Below, in pieces: positions 41,901 to 50,775 of a DNA stretch of 64,000 nucleotides. The notes under the pieces were generated by a model. That model was not told the origin of the DNA, made no database searches, and was given only the letters and a program-made list of their open reading frames with translations. Position 1 is the first letter of the stretch. Every line of letters starts with the position of its first letter. The position numbers and the translations under genes are program-made. This stretch comes from Haloterrigena sp. H1 (GTDB lineage Archaea; Halobacteriota; Halobacteria; Halobacteriales; Natrialbaceae), in assembly GCF_005938085.1 (NCBI RefSeq), contig NZ_SMZK01000001.1, forward strand, positions 2,108,001 to 2,172,000. Direction: 5' to 3'.

Positions 41901-43664
41901 ATGAAACGTCAGCCTGTCATTGCGCTATTATTCAGCGCTATGATTCTCCTCAGCCCAATTGCAGGGGTCGTGGGAGCCTCGAGTGGAACAGCTTCAACCT
42001 CATACCAATCAATAGCGGCGAGCGACGGAACAGACGACTCATACATTGACGTCACCGAGAACATGAGTGTCTGGGACCGGTCGGCACTCTCGCTACGGGC
42101 AAATACGAGTGCGAACGATGCAGTGACCGTCGACAATCTCTACTTGGACGCACAAACCCCACAGGGCGACGTATCGTCAGGTGATATGGATCGAGCTACG
42201 CTTGCTGTCTTCCAGACTGGAAATGAGGTGACACTCTCCTTTGGAGAAAACGTTGACACGAGTAATGTCCCTACTGACGGTGCTCAGCTTCTGACTGCGC
42301 ATCTCGAGGAACAAACGAGTGCCACACCGACGACTGGACGAGAACTGCTTAATGAACTCTCGAACGAAAACATCGAGAATCTCAACCAGAACGCTTCATT
42401 TACGGAGAAGAGCATCATTCTTAGCGGTGATCAAGAGCTAACAGCCACGCCGGACAAACCCGGACACTACGTGTACGTGCTTGCGACAGGCGGTAATCTA
42501 AGCACGTCTAACGGTGATCTCGAAATCAACGGTGAGACAACGATTCTCGGAGTCGAACAACTCGCTGCGCAGGATACCCCATCCGAGGTCTCGGTTTCGC
42601 CTGACTCGCCAGAGCCAGGCGACACTCTGACTTTTGATGTTAATGCGACTGAATTAGACGGCGAAACGTCACACGCTGTTGCCGTCTATGACGAGTCGAA
42701 TTTCACTACGAGCCAGATGACTGTCAATATCTCCGAACAGCTGAGTACAGACCTCTCTGCTGAGAACGTGACTATCAAGCATGAAATTAAGGAATTCAAT
42801 GGGGTGCAAAACCTCACAGATGATGTCTCGATAGTCAACCAGCAAATCGGAGAGCAGTCCGGGACAGGGCTAACTCAGTTCGGAGATGTTGTTAGTTTCA
42901 TCGCAAACGAAGGCAACGTCGATGAAATCGAAACAGAGGTTACCGGAGAAACCACTCTCGATGCCTCTACCACTGCAGTGAAAGCTGGTCCTGAAACGTC
43001 GATTGCCGTAGAGACGTATCAGAATTGGACGGAAGGTGACTATCGCTGGATCCACATCGCAACCGGTTCCTCGAGTGAAGAACTCCAAGTGAACACCGGT
43101 ACGATGACGATTCAAGCCGAAACCACCGGCGGAGGCGGTGGCGGCGGTGGCGGAGGCGGTGGCGGCGGTGGCGGAGGCGGTGGCGGCGGTGGCGGTGGAG
43201 CCCCCGGCGCACCCGGAGGGGGTGAGCCAGATCAACCAAACGCTGTGATCTCTATCGACCCCAACCCAGCTACAGTCGGCGAGACAGTTACATTCTCCGC
43301 TGCGAAGTCGACAGACGACGATCAAGATATCGTCGATTATGAGTGGGAAATAAATAACGAGACGTTTGAAGGGAAGACCGTTACCAAGACATTCAACAAG
43401 CCTGGTGGGTATCCAGTCAAACTCACGGTTGAAAATGAAGCCGGCGGGACTGATACTGCAACAGCAACACTGGCCGTCAAGAAAGATACGAAACCTGTAC
43501 CTGATGATCCTGATGAACCCCCCGTCGATGATCCTCCGCGTCAGCCTGACGAACCTGACGAACCTGAGGACGATGGCGCCTTCCCAATCCCCGGATTTGG
43601 TGTGAACGTCACACTTGTCGCCCTCTTGGCAGCTGCATTGCTCTTGGCCCGCCGACAAAACTAA
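41901..43664 (+). CDS. PGF-CTERM surface protein with poly-Gly hinge and PKD domain
   Basis: The protein has 587 aa. Signal peptide MKRQPVIALLFSAMILLSPI; large extracellular beta-rich region with many N-x-S/T sequons (residues 30-410); a run of about 25 glycines; a PKD domain (ISIDPNPATVGETVTFSAAK to GYPVKLTVENEAGGTDTAT); a Pro/Asp/Glu spacer; and the tail IPGFGVNVTLVALLAAALLL plus RRQN. This tail is a textbook PGF-CTERM for archaeosortase processing and lipid anchoring. It is followed at 43762 by an ABC/FtsX-type exporter in the same direction, possibly a functional partner. Confidence 0.87.
   Translation: MKRQPVIALLFSAMILLSPIAGVVGASSGTASTSYQSIAASDGTDDSYIDVTENMSVWDRSALSLRANTSANDAVTVDNLYLDAQTPQGDVSSGDMDRATLAVFQTGNEVTLSFGENVDTSNVPTDGAQLLTAHLEEQTSATPTTGRELLNELSNENIENLNQNASFTEKSIILSGDQELTATPDKPGHYVYVLATGGNLSTSNGDLEINGETTILGVEQLAAQDTPSEVSVSPDSPEPGDTLTFDVNATELDGETSHAVAVYDESNFTTSQMTVNISEQLSTDLSAENVTIKHEIKEFNGVQNLTDDVSIVNQQIGEQSGTGLTQFGDVVSFIANEGNVDEIETEVTGETTLDASTTAVKAGPETSIAVETYQNWTEGDYRWIHIATGSSSEELQVNTGTMTIQAETTGGGGGGGGGGGGGGGGGGGGGGGGAPGAPGGGEPDQPNAVISIDPNPATVGETVTFSAAKSTDDDQDIVDYEWEINNETFEGKTVTKTFNKPGGYPVKLTVENEAGGTDTATATLAVKKDTKPVPDDPDEPPVDDPPRQPDEPDEPEDDGAFPIPGFGVNVTLVALLAAALLLARRQN
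43131..43193 (+). repeat. Three perfect 21-bp tandem repeats coding the poly-Gly hinge
   Basis: The unit GGAGGCGGTGGCGGCGGTGG-C occurs at 43131, 43152 and 43173. Each unit codes seven glycines, so gain or loss changes hinge length without shifting the frame. Confidence 0.85.
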
Positions 43665-43761
43665 CCAACAGAACACGCTCTTCTTTCCTCGAAAGCAAAG
43701 CGAGAGACCACTTATTCACGAGAACATAACTGTTAATTAGCCATAAGAACCTTCGATTTGT

Positions 43762-44535
43762 ATGGTCGGGGCTGTTACCTCAAGCAAGGACATTGATTCT
43801 TCTTCACCTATTGTCACGGCAAGGAACGTGACGAAAATCTATAAACGAGGCTCAGAACCTGGATTGATTGGTCGCATATTAGGCCGATCGGAGCCACCGG
43901 CAGTCCATGCAGTTGACTCAGTCTCACTCGAGATTACTCCCGGCGAAATCGTTGGTCTCGCAGGATCAAGTGGCAGTGGGAAATCAACACTGTTGCATCT
44001 CTTATCTGGATTAGAACAGCCGACTGCAGGTACGGTTTCGTTCCACGAGACCGACCTTGCAACACTGTCTGCTCGTGAACGAACTCGGCATCGACTCGAG
44101 AATATTGGGATCGTGTTCCAGCGGTTCCATCTACTCGATTCTCTCTCTGCTCGTGCAAATGTTGCGCTTCCACTCGTTGAACTTGGTGTTCCCAAGAAAG
44201 AACGCCGGAAGCGAGCTACAGAGTTACTCGAGCGAATTGGACTCGAAGATCGGATCACGCATCGACCAGGTGAACTCAGCGGTGGGGAACAACAACGCGT
44301 TGCGATCGCCCGTGCGCTTATCACGGATCCAGCACTTGTGATCGCTGACGAACCAACCGGCGAACTAGACACAGCAACTGGGCGAACGATACTCGAGGAG
44401 TTCAAACAGGTTGCTGAGAATCGAACTATCGTTCTTGCCTCACACGATCAGGAGACACTCGAGATTTGTGATCGGGTAATTCAGCTTCGAGATGGTGCCA
44501 TCACTAATCGTCGGACACAAGAGATCCGTCCATGA
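43762..44535 (+). CDS. ABC transporter ATP-binding protein (MacB/LolD type)
   Basis: The protein has 257 aa. Walker A GLAGSSGSGKST (about residue 75), signature LSGGEQQRVAIARAL (about 172), Walker B ALVIADEPTGELD and H-loop LASHDQ. It belongs to the MacB/LolD/FtsE group that powers FtsX-fold permeases, not substrate-binding-protein importers. Its stop overlaps the permease start as ATGA. It likely acts on exported lipoproteins or surface proteins such as the PGF-CTERM protein upstream; that is inference. Confidence 0.9.
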   Translation: MVGAVTSSKDIDSSSPIVTARNVTKIYKRGSEPGLIGRILGRSEPPAVHAVDSVSLEITPGEIVGLAGSSGSGKSTLLHLLSGLEQPTAGTVSFHETDLATLSARERTRHRLENIGIVFQRFHLLDSLSARANVALPLVELGVPKKERRKRATELLERIGLEDRITHRPGELSGGEQQRVAIARALITDPALVIADEPTGELDTATGRTILEEFKQVAENRTIVLASHDQETLEICDRVIQLRDGAITNRRTQEIRP

Positions 44536-45746
44536 AAATTCGGCGGCTACTTACCCGGTGGATTGGGCTGATTGCTGTCGGGATTCGTCGCACAGCATCA
44601 CGTGCAACCCATACAGCGAAGCAACGGAGTCGATTTAGTGTCCTTGGTGTTGCCGTCGCCATCGCACTCTTGATTATGGTCACTGGACTTGGGGTCGGTC
44701 TCGCGACGAGCACCACTGTCTATGACGATGAGGTTGATTACTGGATCGTCCCTGAGACAGACAGTCCAGAGTCACCGTTAATTGCAACCGATAATATACA
44801 GTTCAGTTCGGTCCATGAGACGAACGATCGTATCCGTAGCTACGATGGAGTAGATGCAACAACACCAGTGTTAGCTCAAGTTCTCCAAATCGAATCAAGC
44901 GACACGGCTGAGTACGTTCTTGTTGTCGGGGTTATAAACACACCCGAGCTGGATCGCGTTGTTGGAGTCAACTCTGACTTGCTTACACCACAGGATCCCT
45001 ACTATGCGAACGGAGAGTACAACGGTGAGTGGACAGGTGAGGTGGTCCTTTCGGACGGTGCAGCAGACATTCTTGCAACCTCACCAGGTGAATCAGTCGC
45101 AGTTGCAGGAAACAACACGTTCACCGTTACGGCTATCGACAACCAGTCAAGTTCGACAGGCGATATTCCGACAGCACTTGTCCAACTAAGCGAGTTACAA
45201 CAGATAACTGGCGCTGCAGAATATGACCAAGCAGACCAATTCGTTGTCAGTACGAATTCGCCAGCCGTGCAAAATAAGCTTGAAGGAGTTTATCCACAGT
45301 CATCTGTCCAGACACGTGGTGAAATGACAGCAAACGAAGTAGCTGAGTCAGATCTGTCATTGGCACTCGCGCTTACTGCACTTGTGGTATCGCTCTCTAT
45401 TGGAACGCTTTTTGTTGTCACAACATCGGGACTCGAGATCGTTGCAGATCGGCAGCAATTAGCAGTTCTCTCTGCAATGGGGATCTCGATCAAAAGCCAG
45501 TTACAGCTTGTGGGAACACAGACAGTTGTGCTGACAGGGCTTGGTGGGTTGATAGGCACTATTGGCGGGTTAGCAGGAATCCGGCTGATAAACACTATTG
45601 CGATCCGAACAATAACGACGGAGCCGATAGCGACCTCACATCCGATCTTCATTGTCTATGGAATCGCCACTGCACTGGTAGTGGGCTTACTCTCACTGCC
45701 AGTCCTGTTGCTGACAGCTCGCCGTGTTTCAGGAGGTGTTCCATAG
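44532..45746 (+). CDS. FtsX/MacB-type ABC permease 1
   Basis: The protein has 404 aa. One N-terminal membrane helix (SVLGVAVAIALLIMVTGLGV), a large extracellular domain (residues 55-270), then three C-terminal helices (ALALTALVVSLSIGTLFVVT, VLTGLGGLIGTIGGLAG, VYGIATALVVGLLSLPVLLL). This is the MacB_PCD plus FtsX layout of mechanotransmission ABC systems. It is sandwiched between the ATPase and the second permease with overlapping start and stop codons. Confidence 0.87.
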   Translation: MKIRRLLTRWIGLIAVGIRRTASRATHTAKQRSRFSVLGVAVAIALLIMVTGLGVGLATSTTVYDDEVDYWIVPETDSPESPLIATDNIQFSSVHETNDRIRSYDGVDATTPVLAQVLQIESSDTAEYVLVVGVINTPELDRVVGVNSDLLTPQDPYYANGEYNGEWTGEVVLSDGAADILATSPGESVAVAGNNTFTVTAIDNQSSSTGDIPTALVQLSELQQITGAAEYDQADQFVVSTNSPAVQNKLEGVYPQSSVQTRGEMTANEVAESDLSLALALTALVVSLSIGTLFVVTTSGLEIVADRQQLAVLSAMGISIKSQLQLVGTQTVVLTGLGGLIGTIGGLAGIRLINTIAIRTITTEPIATSHPIFIVYGIATALVVGLLSLPVLLLTARRVSGGVP

Positions 45747-47002
45747 TGTTTAGACAACTTTACAATTGGGTGAGTCAGGGAGTTATTCGCCTGCGTACTG
45801 CAGGGAGTCTCACTGTTGCTCAATTCCGACAACACAAACTCCAACTCACGTTAGCGATCATCGGTGTCGCATTAGCTGTCCTCTCAATGACGCTACTTGC
45901 CGGTGCAGGAATTGGTGTTCTTGAAACCGGCGAGCAAGGATTTGATGCTGCTGATCGTGACCTCTGGGTCACGTCAGGCGAAACTCGAATAACGTCTGCA
46001 GGCGGCGGTGGGTTCGAAAACACGTTATACAACTCTCGAAATCTATCCGCCGAAATGGAAGCACATGAGGACGTACAGCATGCTATTCCGTTAGCGTTCG
46101 ATACTGTATATGTCAGCACCAACCACAGTGATGAATTCCATACGTTCGTTGCAACAGGTGTTCCAGGAGGTGGCCCAGTAGTTCAAATAACAGAAGGTGA
46201 GGGACTTCAGGGAGACACTCATTACGCGAATGGAACATATGAGGGCGAGATGACTCGAGAGGTGGTGATTGATAAAGAAACAGCTGATACGCTCAATATT
46301 TCAACTGGTGACACAGTCAACATTGGCGGATCACTGGCTGCTGCGAGGCAAAATCAGTTCACCATCGTTGGGATCTCACCAACTTTCGAGCGAATGCTCG
46401 GAACACCAACAGTGACAATGCCACTCAGTGAACTGCACGAGGTCACGGGAACTACTCAAACTGAGCCAGCAACGTTCATCACAATCACTGTCGAGGACGG
46501 TGCAAGCGCCAATACGGTTCAGCAGGACTTGGAAGAAGCATATCCTGAATACGAAATTCGAACAAACCAAGAGCAACTTTCGGCTGTGTTGCAAGAACAA
46601 GTGCTTCTACTAGCAGCTGCAGGGGCACTCGTCTTGTTGGCTATCGGTTCTGGCATCGCACTAACGGTATCGTTGCTCTCGCTTGTAATTCACCAACAAC
46701 GCCAGACATTTGCGGCTCTCACAGCTCAAGGAGTCTCACGATCACTCCTTGTCTCAACCGTGATTGGACAGGGGTTCATAATTGGATTCATTGGGGGAGT
46801 AATTGGAATACTACTCACAGTTCCTGCTGTTAGTGTTTTTAATCGCCTTGCAGCAGCTATTGTCGGGTTCGAAGGGCTTCTTCAAACTGCACCATGGATT
46901 TACGGGACCGGTCTCGGGATTGCCGTGGTCGTTGGAACGATTGCTGCAGCTACTGCTGGTTGGCGGATTAGTCGCACGCCCCCACTGGAACTACTACACT
47001 AG
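45746..47002 (+). CDS. FtsX/MacB-type ABC permease 2
   Basis: The protein has 418 aa with the same topology as permease 1: an N-terminal helix (LTLAIIGVALAVLSMTLLAG), an extracellular domain of about 230 residues, and three C-terminal helices near residues 285-405. It probably forms a heterodimer with permease 1. The GTG start at 45746 overlaps the preceding stop (TAGTG). It is the last gene of the three-gene unit. Bases 47003-47211 show no gene. Confidence 0.87.
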   Translation: MFRQLYNWVSQGVIRLRTAGSLTVAQFRQHKLQLTLAIIGVALAVLSMTLLAGAGIGVLETGEQGFDAADRDLWVTSGETRITSAGGGGFENTLYNSRNLSAEMEAHEDVQHAIPLAFDTVYVSTNHSDEFHTFVATGVPGGGPVVQITEGEGLQGDTHYANGTYEGEMTREVVIDKETADTLNISTGDTVNIGGSLAAARQNQFTIVGISPTFERMLGTPTVTMPLSELHEVTGTTQTEPATFITITVEDGASANTVQQDLEEAYPEYEIRTNQEQLSAVLQEQVLLLAAAGALVLLAIGSGIALTVSLLSLVIHQQRQTFAALTAQGVSRSLLVSTVIGQGFIIGFIGGVIGILLTVPAVSVFNRLAAAIVGFEGLLQTAPWIYGTGLGIAVVVGTIAAATAGWRISRTPPLELLH

Positions 47003-47211
47003 CGGAGAGTAGGTGCCAGCACCCCAATGTGTTCCATGTCGACGATCGCGAAGTGGCTCCCTTCAATTTGATGTCGGCTTCGAGGACATCATCAATACCG
47101 ACGCCGATATAGCGTCTTTTTGCTCTGTGATCAATCTCCTTTTGAGGCCCCACTATCACTGCTCGAGAAGAAGAATTCGAGAAAGACAGTTAGCCAGCGA
47201 TGCCGATATCT

Positions 47212-48330
47212 TCACGACTCGGAGACATTCACCCAGAGATGGACGGAGTACTCTGTGTCGTCCATCGAGGGCTCGGCTGGCACGTCGCCACCAGGGAAAA
47301 GGAGCCAGACTATCCGCTGGTTCTCCCCGGCCATCGTTGGCTCGAGCGCGTACTCGTGGTGCCAACTCTCGTTGTGTGCAATCGTGGTGCTAAAGCGATC
47401 GAGCTCTCGCTGTTCCTGAACGATTGTCTCGTTGACCGTCGTATTAGTATCTCCCTCACTGGTAGCCGTCTCGTTCTCGACCACCTCGACATCCTGCTCG
47501 AGGACCACCACCGTGTACTCTGTCGTTTCGTGTTCGTGGTTGTCGATCCCAACGATCAGCTCTTTGCTCTCTCCTTGGACGAACTCGGTCGGATAATCGT
47601 CGGCGACCCGTTCGCCGTCATCATCCTCGGTTAATAGATAGATCGCTGAAAATTGTTCGCCGTCAGCTGGGACCATCACAGCGAAACTCACGCTCCCAGC
47701 TGCAAGCACGACTGATATCACCAGCAGAACATTCAGTGCAGCATCTGCACGGGTATCCGGTTCAAGCAACTCTTCGCGTCCAGCAGCGTACCACTCTCGG
47801 TAGGGGACTTGGAACCGCTCGTCGACCGGCAGTTCCCGTCGGCGTTCTGCTGCCACGACTGTCGAAACGAGTGTGAAGCCGCTGACCGACACCACGATCG
47901 GCACCAAACGAATTCCCCAGGGTGTGAAATTCAACACGAGGCCGATCAGAGGCACGATTGCAATACTGAGTCCGAAAGAAAGTGCTACGCGCTCGATGCC
48001 ATCGATTCCGGACCGTGAAGCAATCGAGTCGTACAATCCATCCGAATCCGAGTCGTCGACCATCGTCTGGCTGTCAGCCGGTGGTGTAGGCTCGTCGGAC
48101 GACGCAGATGACTCGCCAGCCTCGGGAAACAGCGCCGCGATAAACGCATAGCCAGGGACGAAGAGGACGAACGCGAGGCCGAGCGGAACCCGAAGGGGCG
48201 TCTCTCGAATCACAGGGGCCAGCGCAGCGATGTTAGTCGCGATAACGAGCGCCACCACAGCAGCAAGATCAGCGGGCAGTTGTCTGACTCGTCGTGGGAG
48301 CAACAGCCACAACGACCGGAACGCGACCAT
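47212..48330 (-). CDS. DUF1616 membrane protein
   Basis: The protein has 372 aa. Membrane helices lie at about residues 20-70 (LAAVVALVIATNIAALAPVI; VPLGLAFVLFVPGYAFIAAL), 118-165 and 205-225. An extracellular C-terminal domain of about 140 residues contains PTEFVQGESKELIVGIDNHE and several N-x-T/S sites. This is the DUF1616 family found in archaeal cell-surface and glycan-linked loci. It is near the MoxR/DUF58 genes and may act with them. Confidence 0.82.
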   Translation of the reverse strand: MVAFRSLWLLLPRRVRQLPADLAAVVALVIATNIAALAPVIRETPLRVPLGLAFVLFVPGYAFIAALFPEAGESSASSDEPTPPADSQTMVDDSDSDGLYDSIASRSGIDGIERVALSFGLSIAIVPLIGLVLNFTPWGIRLVPIVVSVSGFTLVSTVVAAERRRELPVDERFQVPYREWYAAGREELLEPDTRADAALNVLLVISVVLAAGSVSFAVMVPADGEQFSAIYLLTEDDDGERVADDYPTEFVQGESKELIVGIDNHEHETTEYTVVVLEQDVEVVENETATSEGDTNTTVNETIVQEQRELDRFSTTIAHNESWHHEYALEPTMAGENQRIVWLLFPGGDVPAEPSMDDTEYSVHLWVNVSES

Positions 48331-48506
48331 TCAATCCATAGTATTGACAACGGAGGTAAAAACAAACCGAAAGGTATGCGCGAGCGCCGTCGACAACACC
48401 CTGTGAAACTCTCATCATACTATGCCGACTGCTGCGATCGGTGTGTTCGTCAACAGTGCCGCTCGAGAAGGCCGGCAACCGAAAAGATGGTGCTGTAGCC
48501 GATTCG

Positions 48507-50597
48507 TTAATCGTCGGCAGGTGCGCCATCGCTCGACGACTCGTCGCTGCCACACAATCGCCGCGCTCGCTCGAGAATACCTGATGCCTCGTCTGTCGAA
48601 ACACTCTCACGGCCGAACGCGGCGCGTTCGTATCCTTGCGTGATATCGTGGAGCAACTCGGCGTCTGGCACATCTTCGCTGCGATAGGTTCGATAGAACT
48701 CCCAGTGAGTCAGCGCCCCCTGTTTATCCATCCGTGCCGCCAATGCTCGGCGAACGGCTGCATAGCTCGTTCGTGCCGCGTCGTCAGGCCGTCCGCTGGT
48801 GAGCTGCTCGTGGGCCCGTTCGAGCAATGGTGTGACGGTGTCGGACGACAGGTCCGACGACTTCTTAGTGGCGGTTGTACCGTCCAATGTAGACTGTCGG
48901 TCATCTGCCGGTCCACCCGATGGGATCTCTGTCGCGGAGCGACGGTACCACCAGAAACCAAGACCGGCTGCGATCACTGCGAGGAAGCCACCAGCGAGCC
49001 ATACTGATGTCGGTAGCTGCGTTCCCGTCTGGCCGATCACAACGACCGTTTCAGCGGTCGTTGGTGCGAGATTGGAGCCACTCCCCTCGTAGACCACAGC
49101 AACCGTCACATCGCTCCCGCTAATTGAATCTGGAACAGAAACCGTCTCACCGAACGACCCGCCTTCCCCAGTCGTGACGGTACCGACAGATGTTCCGTCA
49201 ATTCGAAGCTGCACGGTCTCGCCTGCGACCCCGTCGCCGCTGGCGGTTCCAAGTGTCCCGTTGACCGTGATCTCTCGACTGCCAGTCGACTCCCCTTCGA
49301 TCGAGAGCTTGCTTTCGGTCTCGCGAACGGTCACGGTCGTTGTGTTGTTCGTCGCGGCGAGTGCCTGATCATCGAACGGCAGTCGGACGCCTAGTTCAGC
49401 CACTCCGTCGGGGACGGACGCTGAGACCGTCCCTGTCCCGCTGAACTCGCCATCTGTGACGGTGGCCGTCCCGATCTGCTCACCCTCAAGGACCACAGCA
49501 AGAGTGACCCCGTCGACGGGAGTTCCATCGACCGCCAACTCACCGGCGACGGCTGCCTCATCGTTGTACGAAACCTCACTACTTACCTCGCTCAGTGAAA
49601 CGGTCGGTTCGGCCTGCTCAATCGAGACACTGACGTTAGTCTCGTCACCCAGGTACACTGATTCCGTCTTGGGCACGTACTGGACGGCAAGTTTGTCGGT
49701 CGATAGTTGCTCGTCGGTCGGACGATACTCGAGCGTGAATGCGCCCGCTGAATCCGTTGTGACCCACTTAGTATGGTTTCCGATAGTGAGTCGAATCTCC
49801 TCGTTCGCAATCGGAGTCCCGTCAGCTGTCCGTAGTTCGCCCGTCGCGACCAGTGGTTCAAGGAACGAGATCGTCTCACGTTCGGATGTCAGCGTCAGCT
49901 CTGTTTTCTCAAACGACTGTTCGCGAACGACTGCCTGTTCGGTCTGGATCGTTTCAGTAACGTTCTCGACTGCCGTGTCTGCCTCCGAAAGATCGGCATT
50001 CGTCTGGTTCTCGATCTTGTCGTAGCTCTCACGGACTGAGCCACCGAGGGACTCGATCTCGTTGGCAAGTGTCTCGAGTTCACGTGCGCGCTCACGTGCG
50101 CGCTGTTCATTTCCTTCTTCACGGGCTGCTTCGTACTCGTCTTTCGTCTCCCGATACTCCTGAACGGTGTCGGATAGCCGAGACTGCTTTTCGCCGGCTT
50201 CCTCGAATTCGTCTTCCTGACTCTCGCCGTCAGTCTCTCCCGCGACATCGACGTATTGCCCCAGCCGCTCGCGATAGTCCTCACCGACATAGTCTTTCGC
50301 GAGTTCGTATTCACCCTCGCTCAGTTGGATCGCACTCTCGCCAAGCTGCGTCGACAGACGGTCCGCTAGCCACCCTTCGACGCTGTTGAGGTCACCGTCT
50401 TCGGAGTAGTTGTCGGGATTCCGATGCGGGGTCGTCTCGTTTTGCTCCTCGTCGGTGCCGTTTTGCTGGACGGCGACACGATAGACGGCATCACCGTCCG
50501 CCGCACTCGCCGGATTCGCCACGGCAATTCCACTGGTAACCGTCATTAAGATGATCAAGAGGGCGAAGACGAGCGAACGACCACCGACAGTATTCAC
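48507..50597 (-). CDS. Secreted/membrane protein with C-terminal DUF4129 domain
   Basis: The protein has about 696 aa from GTG 50597. A signal or anchor helix (RSLVFALLIILMTVTSGIAV) is followed by a coiled-coil region rich in E/R (EEAGEKQSRLSDTVQEYRET; REEGNEQRARERARELETLA), then three Ig-like carboxypeptidase-regulatory beta domains (residues about 240-530), a membrane helix (VWLAGGFLAVIAAGLGFWWY), and a cytoplasmic DUF4129 tail (RTSYAAVRRALAARMDKQG; LTHWEFYRTYRSEDVPD). DUF4129 proteins usually accompany MoxR and DUF58 genes, as here. Confidence 0.83.
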   Translation of the reverse strand: MNTVGGRSLVFALLIILMTVTSGIAVANPASAADGDAVYRVAVQQNGTDEEQNETTPHRNPDNYSEDGDLNSVEGWLADRLSTQLGESAIQLSEGEYELAKDYVGEDYRERLGQYVDVAGETDGESQEDEFEEAGEKQSRLSDTVQEYRETKDEYEAAREEGNEQRARERARELETLANEIESLGGSVRESYDKIENQTNADLSEADTAVENVTETIQTEQAVVREQSFEKTELTLTSERETISFLEPLVATGELRTADGTPIANEEIRLTIGNHTKWVTTDSAGAFTLEYRPTDEQLSTDKLAVQYVPKTESVYLGDETNVSVSIEQAEPTVSLSEVSSEVSYNDEAAVAGELAVDGTPVDGVTLAVVLEGEQIGTATVTDGEFSGTGTVSASVPDGVAELGVRLPFDDQALAATNNTTTVTVRETESKLSIEGESTGSREITVNGTLGTASGDGVAGETVQLRIDGTSVGTVTTGEGGSFGETVSVPDSISGSDVTVAVVYEGSGSNLAPTTAETVVVIGQTGTQLPTSVWLAGGFLAVIAAGLGFWWYRRSATEIPSGGPADDRQSTLDGTTATKKSSDLSSDTVTPLLERAHEQLTSGRPDDAARTSYAAVRRALAARMDKQGALTHWEFYRTYRSEDVPDAELLHDITQGYERAAFGRESVSTDEASGILERARRLCGSDESSSDGAPADD

Positions 50598-50775
50598 ATC
50601 TGAGGGATTTTCAGTGCACCCCAATAAGGTATTCTCTCGAGCGGCGGCACTCGCCACAACCGACTGGACTGTCCACGCATTGGGATACACCTACCTCCGC
50701 CTGCACTTCGATTCCGGATCGTCTCGCCTGTTGGCAATCAGTACTTTGAACACGGTCACGGAAATCTGTCAAGAC

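Noticed and set aside
42870..43676. Minus-strand frame opposite the poly-Gly protein
   Set aside because: The opposite strand of the 21-bp repeats gives Ala/Thr or His/Arg runs. The plus-strand gene has a signal peptide, PKD domain and PGF-CTERM tail.
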